Shown here: one piece after another, positions 32,094-41,075 of the stretch | Layout: every line of letters starts with the position of its first letter | Position numbering within the stretch: the stretch's first letter is position 1 | Assembly (NCBI GenBank): GCA_039819085.1 | Contig: JBCBSQ010000008.1 | Span: 52,258 to 116,257 of the forward strand | DNA: 64,000 nucleotides | DNA from: MED-G105 sp039819085 | Lineage (GTDB): Bacteria > Pseudomonadota > Alphaproteobacteria > Caulobacterales > Parvularculaceae | Reading direction: 5' to 3' | Made by a program: the position numbers and the translations under genes | The notes under the pieces: model-generated | Told to the model about the DNA's origin: nothing | What the model saw: only the letters and a program-made list of their open reading frames with translations | Database searches by the model: none

Positions 32094-35000
32094 CTAGAAG
32101 TCGTACCGGATGCCGACGCGGATGCGGTAGACGCTATCGTCCAGGTCGCGGATGCTGACCGGACGTTCCGAGAAAGTGTTGAAGCGATAGACGCAGTCGC
32201 CGGCCGAGAGACATGTCGTCCGAGGGGAGTCGCCCTCAAGCGCGGTCGCCCCGTCAACGCCGTTCGCCGCAACGTCAGCCGCCGAAACGAGGTCAGCGGT
32301 GACCGCAGGGACCGTGTCGAAGCCTGGGCCGTTGAACTGCGTGCCCCACTTGTCGTTGATGAGGTTCGCAACGTTGAAGATGTCGACCACGAGCTTCAGC
32401 TGATTGCCTTCAAGCGGCTTCCAGCCAAAGTTCGGGGTCGGCAGGTCCTGCTGGAAGCGGAAGCTCCAGAGGCTGTTCCAGTTCGAGCGGTCAGAGTTTC
32501 TGGCGAAAATCTGGCCCTGTTCGATACCGGCCTCGTCAAGAAGCTGCTCGAACGCCGCGCCATCGAAGCCGGAAGCGAACACGACCGCTCCGTCCGTCGA
32601 GGCGCCGCCCGACACCGTCGGGATGTAAAGCAGGTCGTTGTCAAACGGGCTCTCGAAGTTGCTCTGACGTCCGAACAAGGGATTGTCCGCATTCACATTG
32701 AAGGTGTAGCTGAACGGCTGACCCGACGTGATTGTCCCGAAGAGGTCAACGCGGGTCGTCAGATCACGGATCCACTTGCCTTCATAGCCAAGGCTGACAT
32801 TGAACGCGTGGGCGGTTTCGAACGGCGCGGTGCCAATCTCAGGATTGTTCCGGTCAGCGGTGACCTGGCCCCGGAAGTTCGACACGGCGCGCGAGGACGT
32901 GCCCGGCGTCACGGAGGTGACGTCCTGGTACGCATATGACACGTCGAAGTTGAAGCCCCACTCATACTCCTTCGCGAGCGCGACGGACACAACGTGGCTG
33001 CGCCCGCCGTCAATGTTCGTCAGCTCAATCGCGTTCTGCACATTGAGATCCTGGAGGTCCGCATAGATCGGGCGTCCGTCCGGCGCGACGCCTTGCGTCA
33101 GACCGAGGTCGGTCTGCGCGATGTTGCGCCAGCGGAAGTCGTTCTGGAATTCCGAGAACAGGTACTGAACCGTCAAGCGGTAGTCAGAACCAAGATCAAG
33201 GAACCCGAAGTTCATGTCGAAGGCCTGGTCGACGCGGAAGGAGCCCTTCCACTGCGCCGGGATTTCGAAGTCAGGATCGATCGTGTCGATAAAGGCCGGC
33301 GTATTCGGGTTCAGCGCCGCGATGTCGTTCGCGATCTGATCCGGAATAACGCCCGGCGTAACGCCGTCAAACGTGCCCGAGACCTGGAAGATCTGCGGCT
33401 GGAAGGCGTTCGAGACCCACACCTGCGGATTGCCGCCGGAGAAGAGGCCGAAGCCGCCGGTGACCGTCGTGCGCTCAAACGGCTCGTAGCGGAAGCCGAA
33501 GCGCGGCTGGAAGATGTCGATGCCGTCGAGATTGTCGAGGTTGTCGCGACCGAATGCGTCGACGAAGTCCTGACGCAAGGGCGGCTCGTCGCTCTGGAAG
33601 AAGCGCTCATACCGCAAACCGACATTCAGGGCGAAGTTTGACGTCACCTGCCAGTCGTCCTGCAAGAAGAGAGACAGCTTCTGGTAACCCCACTCAGCGG
33701 CGGCGTTCGCGCGCGGATCGCCCGTGATGTCAGTATTGAAGGCGACGTCTACGTTTGTGTTGGAGGCGAGCTCGGCGAGATCGTCATACCGGAAACGGCC
33801 GCTCGCGCCCTGAACGAAGAGATTGCGAAGCTCGTAGTTCTCCCACTCCGCGCCAAACTTGGTGACGTGATCGCCCCATGAATAGTCGGCGGCGGCGTAA
33901 GCCTGAATACGATTATCGTCGAACTCGTTCGCGTGGCGGAAGCGGTCGCAACCGGAAACGAAGCTGGCGTCGGTGAAGACGTTCGGGTCAACGGTGCCGG
34001 CGAAGAGCGGATCCGACAGCAGCGATGCGGCTGTAATGTCTTCGATATCGATCTGCGACGTAGTGGCGCCGGCGTTACAATTCTGACCATTGATCTGGTC
34101 TTTGATGCCGAGGCGAACCTCCGTCGACAGAGCGTCCGACCAGTCGGAGTAGAGGCCGAAGGAGTAGGAGTCGAGCTGACGCGGCACCGCGTAGAACGCT
34201 GACTGGAAGCTCGTCGACGATGTGCTGACGCCGTCTTCGCGCGTGCGCTGATAAGAGCCCTCGAAACGATGGTCGTCTGAGATGTTCCAGTCGATCTTGC
34301 CAAGGAAGCGCGACACTTCGGACGGAACGGCGACCGACACCGGACGACCACCGCCATCAAAGCCGGTGCCTTCCAGAATGCGCTGGTTCAGCGCGCTGAA
34401 AAACTGTTCGGAGTCGATAATTCCGCGGCCTTCGTCGCTGCCCTGGAAGTTCACCGGACGCGAGCTCGACAGGTTGTCGAGGTTCGCGAAGAAGAAGAGC
34501 TTGTCCTTGATGATCGGACCGCCAAGCGAGAAACCCCATTCGCGCTCTTTGAAGTCCGCCGTCTCGACGAGCTGTCCGTCCGACACGTCGCCGACGAAGC
34601 CCTGGCCCGACCGGAACCAGTAGCCGGAGCCGTTGAACTCGTTGGTGCCGGACTTGGTGACAACGTTGACAAGGCCGCCGCGGAAGCCGGAGGCGGTGAC
34701 AGAGTAGTCAGAGGCGACGACCGACGCCGCTTCGATCGCGTCGAGCGAGATCGGCGAGCCCTGCTGGGTTGCGAAGATCGAGGAGGACAGGCCAAAGTCA
34801 TCGCCTTGGAGAACGCCGTCGATGGCAAGCGCGTTGAAGCGTGGGTTGACGCCAGCGATGGCGAGAACGCCCGAGCCCGTGCTGTTGACGAGCGGATCGC
34901 GGATCAGCGTGTCGGTGATGTCGCGCGACACGGACGGCTGGTTGAGGATCTGGTCGCGATCGAAGGCGGAGCCTGCGCCGTTGTTCAGATCGATCTGCGC

Positions 35001-35390
35001 GGAGCGCGTCCCGTAAACAACGACTTCATCGGCGACGCGCAATTCAGCGAGGTCGATAATGACGCGTTCGGCGTTGCCCGGCTGAAGGAATATGCCTTCA
35101 ATGCGGCGGCCTTCGAAGCCCGGCGCGTCAATCGCGATGCTGTAAGGGCCGCCGACGCGCAGACCGCCTTCGAAGAAGCTGCCCGTGCCGGAGGCGACGG
35201 CGACGTCTGTTGTGCCCGATGGAAGGTGCGTGATCGTTACGCGCGCGCCTGGGATGGCCGCGCCGGACGAGTCTACGATTGAGCCGCGGATCGCGCCGTC
35301 GGTCTGCTGCGCGTAAACGATTGCGGGCGTAGCGGACGCTGCCGCAAGCGCCGCCACGGAGGCGGACGTAAGTCTCTTGAAGGTCATCAT
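32094..35390 (-). CDS. Oar-like TonB-dependent receptor
   Basis: 1098 residues. Signal peptide MMTFKRLTSASVAALAAAS with cleavage near VYAQQ. A carboxypeptidase-regulatory-like beta-sandwich (about 28-105: IRGSIVDSSGAAIPGARVTI) comes first, then a TonB-box-like DEVVVYGTR, a plug domain (NALAIDGVLQGDDFG, GGLVNVVTKSGTNEFNGSGY) and a large 22-strand barrel that ends YRIRVGIRYDF with the terminal aromatic needed for BAM recognition. Oar-type receptors are common in bacteria that live on proteins and peptides; the ligand is unknown. The ATG pair at 35390/35387 has CTGGGGATT upstream. No TonB-ExbBD genes in the window. Confidence 0.92.
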   Translation of the reverse strand: MMTFKRLTSASVAALAAASATPAIVYAQQTDGAIRGSIVDSSGAAIPGARVTITHLPSGTTDVAVASGTGSFFEGGLRVGGPYSIAIDAPGFEGRRIEGIFLQPGNAERVIIDLAELRVADEVVVYGTRSAQIDLNNGAGSAFDRDQILNQPSVSRDITDTLIRDPLVNSTGSGVLAIAGVNPRFNALAIDGVLQGDDFGLSSSIFATQQGSPISLDAIEAASVVASDYSVTASGFRGGLVNVVTKSGTNEFNGSGYWFRSGQGFVGDVSDGQLVETADFKEREWGFSLGGPIIKDKLFFFANLDNLSSSRPVNFQGSDEGRGIIDSEQFFSALNQRILEGTGFDGGGRPVSVAVPSEVSRFLGKIDWNISDDHRFEGSYQRTREDGVSTSSTSFQSAFYAVPRQLDSYSFGLYSDWSDALSTEVRLGIKDQINGQNCNAGATTSQIDIEDITAASLLSDPLFAGTVDPNVFTDASFVSGCDRFRHANEFDDNRIQAYAAADYSWGDHVTKFGAEWENYELRNLFVQGASGRFRYDDLAELASNTNVDVAFNTDITGDPRANAAAEWGYQKLSLFLQDDWQVTSNFALNVGLRYERFFQSDEPPLRQDFVDAFGRDNLDNLDGIDIFQPRFGFRYEPFERTTVTGGFGLFSGGNPQVWVSNAFQPQIFQVSGTFDGVTPGVIPDQIANDIAALNPNTPAFIDTIDPDFEIPAQWKGSFRVDQAFDMNFGFLDLGSDYRLTVQYLFSEFQNDFRWRNIAQTDLGLTQGVAPDGRPIYADLQDLNVQNAIELTNIDGGRSHVVSVALAKEYEWGFNFDVSYAYQDVTSVTPGTSSRAVSNFRGQVTADRNNPEIGTAPFETAHAFNVSLGYEGKWIRDLTTRVDLFGTITSGQPFSYTFNVNADNPLFGRQSNFESPFDNDLLYIPTVSGGASTDGAVVFASGFDGAAFEQLLDEAGIEQGQIFARNSDRSNWNSLWSFRFQQDLPTPNFGWKPLEGNQLKLVVDIFNVANLINDKWGTQFNGPGFDTVPAVTADLVSAADVAANGVDGATALEGDSPRTTCLSAGDCVYRFNTFSERPVSIRDLDDSVYRIRVGIRYDF

Positions 35391-35630
35391 AATCCCCAGA
35401 ACCCTGATGTGAACGTCAGCGCACACCCCAAACGCGACACGCTGCCGTGACGCGGAGTAGTCCTCGGGTTTGTCAGTTCAATGACAGATAGTTCGCGCAA
35501 CGATGACGCTTATAATGCAGATTTGAGACGTCGCTTTTCGGCGACATGTCGCCCGCGTCGTTTTTGATAGACGACACGGCCAGTTGCGTCGGCTAGCCGA
35601 CCGCAGGGGTAAGGATGCGCGAGAAAAAAT

Positions 35631-37433
35631 TCACATCCGCTCCGCGGTCTCAAGACCGAGCGTCTCAAGAACGCGAATGAGCTGCCGGCCCGCAGCCGCC
35701 GCCAACCGCAGGCGCGCCGCGCGCAATGCGGCGTCAGGCTCGTCGCCGATGCGGCACGCGGCGTAGAATTTCGAGAAGGCCTGCGCGACACGATAGGCGT
35801 GCTCCGCAAGGAAATGCGGCATGCGCTTTTCAACCGAGGACTTCTCTGCGTCGCCATAAGCGCCGAGCGCCAGAGCAAGTTCACGCGCGGGCCGATCAGC
35901 GAGCGCCCGCGACCATTCGACTTTTTCTTCAAGTTCTTCGAGGTTCGGCGCTACGCCAAGCCCACCCTCAAGGCCCGCTTTCGACAACACGGAATCGATG
36001 CGAACAACCGCATAGAGAAGATAAGGCCCGGTCTTGCCCTCGAATGACAAGAACCGGTCGAGGTCAAAGACGTAGTCGCTCGTCCTTGGATTGACCAGAT
36101 CCGCAAACTTCAGCGCGGCGATCCCAACCTTGCGGGCGACGTCCGCCCGCGCGCTGTCGGAAAGATCCTCAGCGAAGCCTCCCTCCTCCAGGCGCTCACG
36201 CGCCCTGGCGTCCACCATGTCGATCAGATCGCGCAGCTTCAGCACCCCGCCTTCCCGCGTCTTGAACGGTTTGCCGTCTTTGCCGTTCATTGTGCCAAAG
36301 CCGACGTGCTCGAGGCGGTCGACGGGAAACAGTCCCGCGCGGCCAGCGGCGCGGAACACCTGTTCGAAGTGCAACCCCTGCCGCTGATCCACGACATAGA
36401 GCATCCGCGCTGGATCAAGCTCGCGCGCGCGATCAACAATCGTTGCAAGATCAGTCGTTCCGTAAAGAACGCTGCCATCCGACTTGAACAGAATAAGCGG
36501 CGGAATCTCCTTCTTGTCGTCATCCCTCGCGACGCGGATGATTTCCGCGCCGTCATCGATCTCCGTCAGGCCTTGCGCGCGCATCGCCGCGGCCATCTCC
36601 GGGATCAAGGGGTCCGCGTCGGATTCGCCCTTCCATAAGTCAAAGGACACGCCAAGATCGGCGTAGTCCCGCTCAATGGCGCGCCGGCTGAGGTCAATGA
36701 AGTGACGCCACAATGCGCGGTAGCCGGCGCGACCTTCCTGCAGGTCGCCAGTGGCGCGCTTCGCCTCCGCCGCCCGCGCCGGATCGGATTTGCAGGCTGC
36801 GGAGGCTTTCGGATAGAGACGCTCAAGATCTTGAATTGTGATGGGCGGTTCGCTTGGATAAGGGCCCTCCACCTTCGCATCAAAGTACGGAAGCTCCGGC
36901 GCTTCCAGCTCCAGTTCGGTGATGAGCTGCCCCATCGGCAGGCCCCAATCGCCAAGATGAATGTCACCGGCGACATCATGGCCGACATTGCGCAATAGCC
37001 GTTTCAACGCTTCGCCGATGATAGCGGAGCGCAGATGGCCGACGTGCAGCGGCTTTGCGATGTTGGGTCCGCCGTAATCAATAACGATCTTTTCGGCGCC
37101 GGGCGCCCGCCAACCGCCGAAGCCGGGAGCGCGCTCGGTCGCCGCAAGGCGCTCGCTTAGAAAGTCGTGCGAAAGCGTGAGATTGATAAAGCCAGGTCCG
37201 GCGACTTCGACCGACGCGAAAGCCGGAACGTCGGCAAGGCGCGCGGAGATGGCGGCGGCGATGTCGCGCGGATTGCGTTTCGCCGCTTTCGCAGCGGCGA
37301 GCGCGCCATTGCATTGGTAGTCCGCAAGGTCGGGTCGATCGGCCGGTCGCGTCGCGCCAAGCGCTCGATCAATCCCTTCCGCCTCAAACGCATTTCCGAG
37401 GAGCGCGCTCAAGTCTTGGATCAAGGTCTTCAT
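35631..37433 (-). CDS. argS: Arginyl-tRNA synthetase
   Basis: Class I synthetase of 600 residues. N-terminal additional domain (about 1-105), the HIGH-type signature PNIAKPLHVGHLRSAIIGEA, KLRDLIDMVDARARERLEEG and the C-terminal anticodon-binding helical domain ending in LRLAAAAGRQLIRVLETLGL. The first codon ATG at 37433 shares one base with the stop of the upstream lipoprotein gene (TGATG), so translation is coupled. A TTG one codon earlier is less likely. Confidence 0.97.
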   Translation of the reverse strand: MKTLIQDLSALLGNAFEAEGIDRALGATRPADRPDLADYQCNGALAAAKAAKRNPRDIAAAISARLADVPAFASVEVAGPGFINLTLSHDFLSERLAATERAPGFGGWRAPGAEKIVIDYGGPNIAKPLHVGHLRSAIIGEALKRLLRNVGHDVAGDIHLGDWGLPMGQLITELELEAPELPYFDAKVEGPYPSEPPITIQDLERLYPKASAACKSDPARAAEAKRATGDLQEGRAGYRALWRHFIDLSRRAIERDYADLGVSFDLWKGESDADPLIPEMAAAMRAQGLTEIDDGAEIIRVARDDDKKEIPPLILFKSDGSVLYGTTDLATIVDRARELDPARMLYVVDQRQGLHFEQVFRAAGRAGLFPVDRLEHVGFGTMNGKDGKPFKTREGGVLKLRDLIDMVDARARERLEEGGFAEDLSDSARADVARKVGIAALKFADLVNPRTSDYVFDLDRFLSFEGKTGPYLLYAVVRIDSVLSKAGLEGGLGVAPNLEELEEKVEWSRALADRPARELALALGAYGDAEKSSVEKRMPHFLAEHAYRVAQAFSKFYAACRIGDEPDAALRAARLRLAAAAGRQLIRVLETLGLETAERM

Positions 37434-38020
37434 CAAAGCTCCGGGAACTTCAGACTTTTTCCGGACCGATTGTAGATCGCCTGTTCCCGGGTGACCACCA
37501 GTCCCACGACGACTTCGAAGTTCGCGCCGGCGATTTCCTCTCTGGCGCGAGGAATGACGATGTCGTCGATCTTCTCACGGAACGTCTTCACGCGCTCCTT
37601 CTTGCCGAACTTCACTTCGCGGGCGAAGGTTCGTTTCGCGATCACTTCCATGTCGCGGCGGGTCACGGCGACGAAGTATGCAAACTGATGCCGATCGCCT
37701 TCGGCCGCCGGTCCGCGGCCGACGGCGACTGACAATTCGATCTCTACATCGATCGGTTTATCGCTGAAGTATCGGCAGTAGAGCGACACGTCCTGGAATT
37801 CAGCCGACCAAGCGACGGTCTCAAGCGACGGGTCTCCATCAAACTCGATCTGCCTTGCGGCGTCTTGAAGCACCACTGCGGAAGGACACGGCGCGGGATT
37901 GCGTTCACGCGCCTTTCTCGCCTCGTCCGCAGCATTGCCGCCGCAGCCGACGAGAATAAGTGCGGCGATTAGCGCTATCCCTAACCCTTTGTTCACAAGG
38001 CGATCCCTTACTATCTGCAA
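37433..38020 (-). CDS. Predicted lipoprotein of unknown function, coupled to argS
   Basis: 195 residues. Lipoprotein signal: LVNKGLGIALIAALILVGCGG with a good LVGC lipobox (Cys about 26). The mature part has two further cysteines (PAPCPSAV, VSLYCRYF) that could form a disulfide, and conserved-looking charged strands; no catalytic motif is recognised. TGATG overlap with argS implies co-expression. I cannot assign a function. Confidence 0.75.
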   Translation of the reverse strand: MQIVRDRLVNKGLGIALIAALILVGCGGNAADEARKARERNPAPCPSAVVLQDAARQIEFDGDPSLETVAWSAEFQDVSLYCRYFSDKPIDVEIELSVAVGRGPAAEGDRHQFAYFVAVTRRDMEVIAKRTFAREVKFGKKERVKTFREKIDDIVIPRAREEIAGANFEVVVGLVVTREQAIYNRSGKSLKFPEL

Positions 38021-38203
38021 TGGACAGATCGAGCCGCGCCGATGTTCGCGGGCGGCTTGCAGCGCGCCGCAAAATGGCCGCGATACGGCCCGACCTAGGC
38101 GTTTTATGCGTGGTTAGCTCCTCGGCGGCGCGCACGCAACGCCGCTTGGGAGATTACGAGATGTCGGACGCCTTCGGCGCAATGAGGAGAGCGGCTTGAC
38201 GCC

Positions 38204-39310
38204 GTGGCGCAGCTGATGGGTCGAATTGACCAGCTTAAACAACCAATGAAACCTGACGGTGGAGACGCGCCGGCCTTGAGGCTCGCGGCGCCACGCGCGC
38301 TGATCGAAACGAGCGTCTCCTCGACCTCAGCCTCCGCCATCGACATAGACGAACGGCTGCGTCCGATCGACGTGCGGCTCGCCTCGCCGCGCGGGTTTTG
38401 CGCCGGCGTCGAACGCGCGATCCGAATTGTCGAAGACGCCCTCGCCGCTTATGGCGCGCCCGTCTATGTGCGCCATGAAATTGTCCATAACGCGCACGTT
38501 GTCGGGAGACTGCGGCGCATGGGGGCCGTCTTTGTCGAGGATCTGAAAGACGCGCCGTCGGATAGGCCTGTAATCGTCTCCGCTCATGGCGCGCCGCGGT
38601 CGGTGTATCTGGAGGCGGGCCAGCGCGAAATGACGCTGATCGACGCCACCTGCCCGCTGGTCCTTAAGGTGCATAATGAGGCGCGTCGGCACGCCGCGCT
38701 CGGCCGGCACGTCGCCCTAATTGGACATGCGGACCATCCGGAGATCATCGGCGTCATTGGCCAGGCGCCTCAAGGCGCTGTCAGCCTGATCGAAACGCTG
38801 GACGACGCGCAGGCGTTTCATCCGCCGGCCGCCGCGGTCGAAGGCGGTCTTGCATACGCGACCCAGACGACCCTTTCGGTCGACGAGACCCGGGACATCG
38901 TCGAAGCGCTCAAGGCGCGTTTCCCCAACATTGTAGGCCCCTCTCGCGCCGACATCTGCTACGCCACAACCAATCGCCAGGCTGCGGTGAAGGCGATTGC
39001 GCCTGACTGCGACGTGTTTCTCGTGGTTGGCGACGCCACGTCGTCAAACTCCATGCGGCTTGTTGAGACCGCGCGCGCGTCAGGGGCGCGCCGCGCCGCG
39101 CTTGTTTCTGAGCCGGCGACGTTTGACGCAGCCGAGCTCCTGGACGCTGATGTCATCGGCGTCTCCGCCGGCGCGTCCGTCCCGGAAGAGCTTGTGGAAG
39201 ATCTGCTTGCGACGATCGCCAACGCGCGCGTCTTGCGCGTGAAGGCCATCGAAATCGTTGACGAAGACGTCGCCTTCAAGCAGCCTGCCATGCCGCCCTT
39301 GCGCGCCTGA
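38204..39310 (+). CDS. ispH: 4-Hydroxy-3-methylbut-2-enyl diphosphate reductase IspH
   Basis: Last enzyme of the MEP isoprenoid pathway; iron-sulfur protein that gives IPP and DMAPP. The three cluster cysteines are in ASPRGFCAGVERAI, IDATCPLVLKVHNEA and ADICYATTNRQ, and the acid Glu is in GEATSS-like GDATSSNSMRL region. The 368-residue protein has about 50 residues before the first conserved block that are not typical of IspH. GTG at 38204 is the most upstream in-frame start after GAGGAGAG; ATGs at 38216 and 38246 are alternatives, so the length of the extension is uncertain. Confidence 0.95.
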   Translation: MAQLMGRIDQLKQPMKPDGGDAPALRLAAPRALIETSVSSTSASAIDIDERLRPIDVRLASPRGFCAGVERAIRIVEDALAAYGAPVYVRHEIVHNAHVVGRLRRMGAVFVEDLKDAPSDRPVIVSAHGAPRSVYLEAGQREMTLIDATCPLVLKVHNEARRHAALGRHVALIGHADHPEIIGVIGQAPQGAVSLIETLDDAQAFHPPAAAVEGGLAYATQTTLSVDETRDIVEALKARFPNIVGPSRADICYATTNRQAAVKAIAPDCDVFLVVGDATSSNSMRLVETARASGARRAALVSEPATFDAAELLDADVIGVSAGASVPEELVEDLLATIANARVLRVKAIEIVDEDVAFKQPAMPPLRA

Positions 39311-39404
39311 CGCTCGCCCGTCCGTCACGCGGGGCGGATTTGAATCGTCCTCTCCGGTTTGTTTTCTCTAACGGGCCGAGCAACTGTTTCGCCGGGCGCC
39401 TGGC

Positions 39405-40367
39405 ATGGCCGTTTACACCCATGTGGACCTAGACGCGCTTAAGGCCTTTCTTGAGCCTTATGGGCTCAGCGACGTCATGTCGTATCGCGGCATCGAAGAA
39501 GGCGTTGAGAACACGAACTATTTCGTCGAGGCCGCGACCGCGGACGGCCCGCTCCCGTTCATTGTCACGATCCTCGAAAAGCGCGTCTCGCGCGACGACA
39601 TCCCGTTTTTTCTTGGGGCGATGGCGCACATGAACGCGGCCGGCCTTCCGACGCCGGAACCCTTACGAACAAAAGCGGGCGAGACGCTGTCCTCCATCGC
39701 CGGAAAGCCGGCGATCGTCATCAGCTTTCTGGAAGGCCGCCCGCGCCTCCTGCCGGGCCCGGCGGATTGCGAAGCGCTTGGCGCGCTGCTTGCGCGGATG
39801 CACCGCGCCGGGGCCGCGTTCGCGCAGACCCGGAAGAACGACCTCAGCATTGAAGGCTGGAAGGGCCTCGCGGACGCGTGCGCGAGCAGCAAGGCTGAAG
39901 CGCCTCCCGGCGTCCAGGACCTCATTGCGCGCGAGCTGCCGCGCCTCGCCAGCGACTGGCCAACGAGCCTTCCGAAAGGCCTCGTCCATGCGGACCTGTT
40001 TCCGGATAATGTTTTCTTCAACCCGTCTGGCGCGCCATCGGGCGTGATTGACTTTTACTTTTCGTGTACGGATTTCTTCGCGTACGATCTCGCTGTCACG
40101 CTCAATGCGTGGGCCTCGCCAAGCGATGCGGCGGACGCCGGCGCCTGGCGTCAGGACAATTCGGACGCGCTCCTCGCGGGCTATGAAACCGTCCGGCCAC
40201 TGCAGATTGCGGAGAAGAACGCGCTGCCGGCGCTCTTGCGCGGGGCGGCGATGCGGTTTCTCTTGACGCGGCTTTACGACTGGCTGCATCGCGCTCCGAA
40301 CGCTGTCGTCAAGGTGAAGGACCCGCTCGAATACGCCCGGCTGCTTGAGTTCCATGCGGGCCGGTGA
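39405..40367 (+). CDS. thrB: Homoserine kinase, aminoglycoside-phosphotransferase type
   Basis: Phosphorylates homoserine for threonine synthesis. 320 residues of the APH/ThrB-II fold used by alpha- and some betaproteobacteria. Seen: YRGIEEGVENTNYFVEA, catalytic LPKGLVHADLFPDNVFF with HxDxxxxN, and the metal-binding GVIDFYFSCTDFFAYDLAV. It lies after ispH and before rnhA, an arrangement also known from Rhizobiales and Caulobacterales. Confidence 0.95.
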   Translation: MAVYTHVDLDALKAFLEPYGLSDVMSYRGIEEGVENTNYFVEAATADGPLPFIVTILEKRVSRDDIPFFLGAMAHMNAAGLPTPEPLRTKAGETLSSIAGKPAIVISFLEGRPRLLPGPADCEALGALLARMHRAGAAFAQTRKNDLSIEGWKGLADACASSKAEAPPGVQDLIARELPRLASDWPTSLPKGLVHADLFPDNVFFNPSGAPSGVIDFYFSCTDFFAYDLAVTLNAWASPSDAADAGAWRQDNSDALLAGYETVRPLQIAEKNALPALLRGAAMRFLLTRLYDWLHRAPNAVVKVKDPLEYARLLEFHAGR

Positions 40368-40444
40368 CAACCCATCTTTGGCGCAGCCATTGCGTCTTCC
40401 CGCGTCACAGCAATCTGAGTGGAAGCGAATATGAAAGGGAACGG

Positions 40445-40864
40445 ATGATCGAAATTTATACTGACGGCGCGTGCTCCGGCAATCCCGGCCCGGGCGGCTG
40501 GGGGGTTCTGATCAAGGCGCCGACCGGAGAGCGGGAGCTATCCGGCGGCGACCCTCAGACAACCAATAACCGCATGGAGCTGATCGCCGCCATTGAAGGC
40601 CTGAACGCCATCGAACGCGACGCGGAAATCCGTATCTATACTGATAGTCAATATGTGAAGAACGGGATCACCAGCTGGATAGAAGGCTGGAAGCGTAATG
40701 GCTGGCGGACGTCCGCCAAGAAGCCGGTCAAGAACCAGGACCTTTGGCGCGCGCTGGACGAAGCGGTCGGCGCCCATCACGTCGAATGGCGGTGGGTCAA
40801 AGGACACGACGGCGATCCTGGAAATGAGCGCGCTGACGCGCTCGCGCGCGCCGCGGTCCCCTGA
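40445..40864 (+). CDS. rnhA: Ribonuclease HI
   Basis: Cleaves the RNA of RNA-DNA hybrids. 139 residues with the four catalytic acids in EIYTDGACSGNPGPGGWG, NNRMELIAAIEG, IYTDSQYVKNGI and GNERADALA, and the basic-protrusion helix around WKRNGWRTS. ATG at 40445 has AAAGGGAACGG upstream; the frame extends farther left without conservation. Follows thrB by 77 bp. Confidence 0.97.
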   Translation: MIEIYTDGACSGNPGPGGWGVLIKAPTGERELSGGDPQTTNNRMELIAAIEGLNAIERDAEIRIYTDSQYVKNGITSWIEGWKRNGWRTSAKKPVKNQDLWRALDEAVGAHHVEWRWVKGHDGDPGNERADALARAAVP

Positions 40865-41075
40865 CGCTTCAGCATCAGCGCTATCCCGCCGGCTCAAGGC
40901 TGGATCTCATTCAGGGGACCAACGACGGCAAAGAACTGCGGTCATTTGCGCAAGGCGCGCATCTTCACATTGCCGGCGACGCCATTTTTCCCTGAGAACG
41001 CGCGGGGGACCGGCTGGACCATCAGCGGGGAATGCGCGATGTTGACGCTAGGGTGCAACGCTGGCGGGGGCCAAA

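Noticed and set aside
31884..32939. 351-codon open frame on the plus strand
   Set aside because: Lies mostly antisense to the TonB receptor gene and reads as Arg/Val/Glu-rich noise; the receptor frame has clear motifs.
39663..40370. 235-codon minus-strand open frame inside thrB
   Set aside because: Shadow of the conserved homoserine kinase gene.
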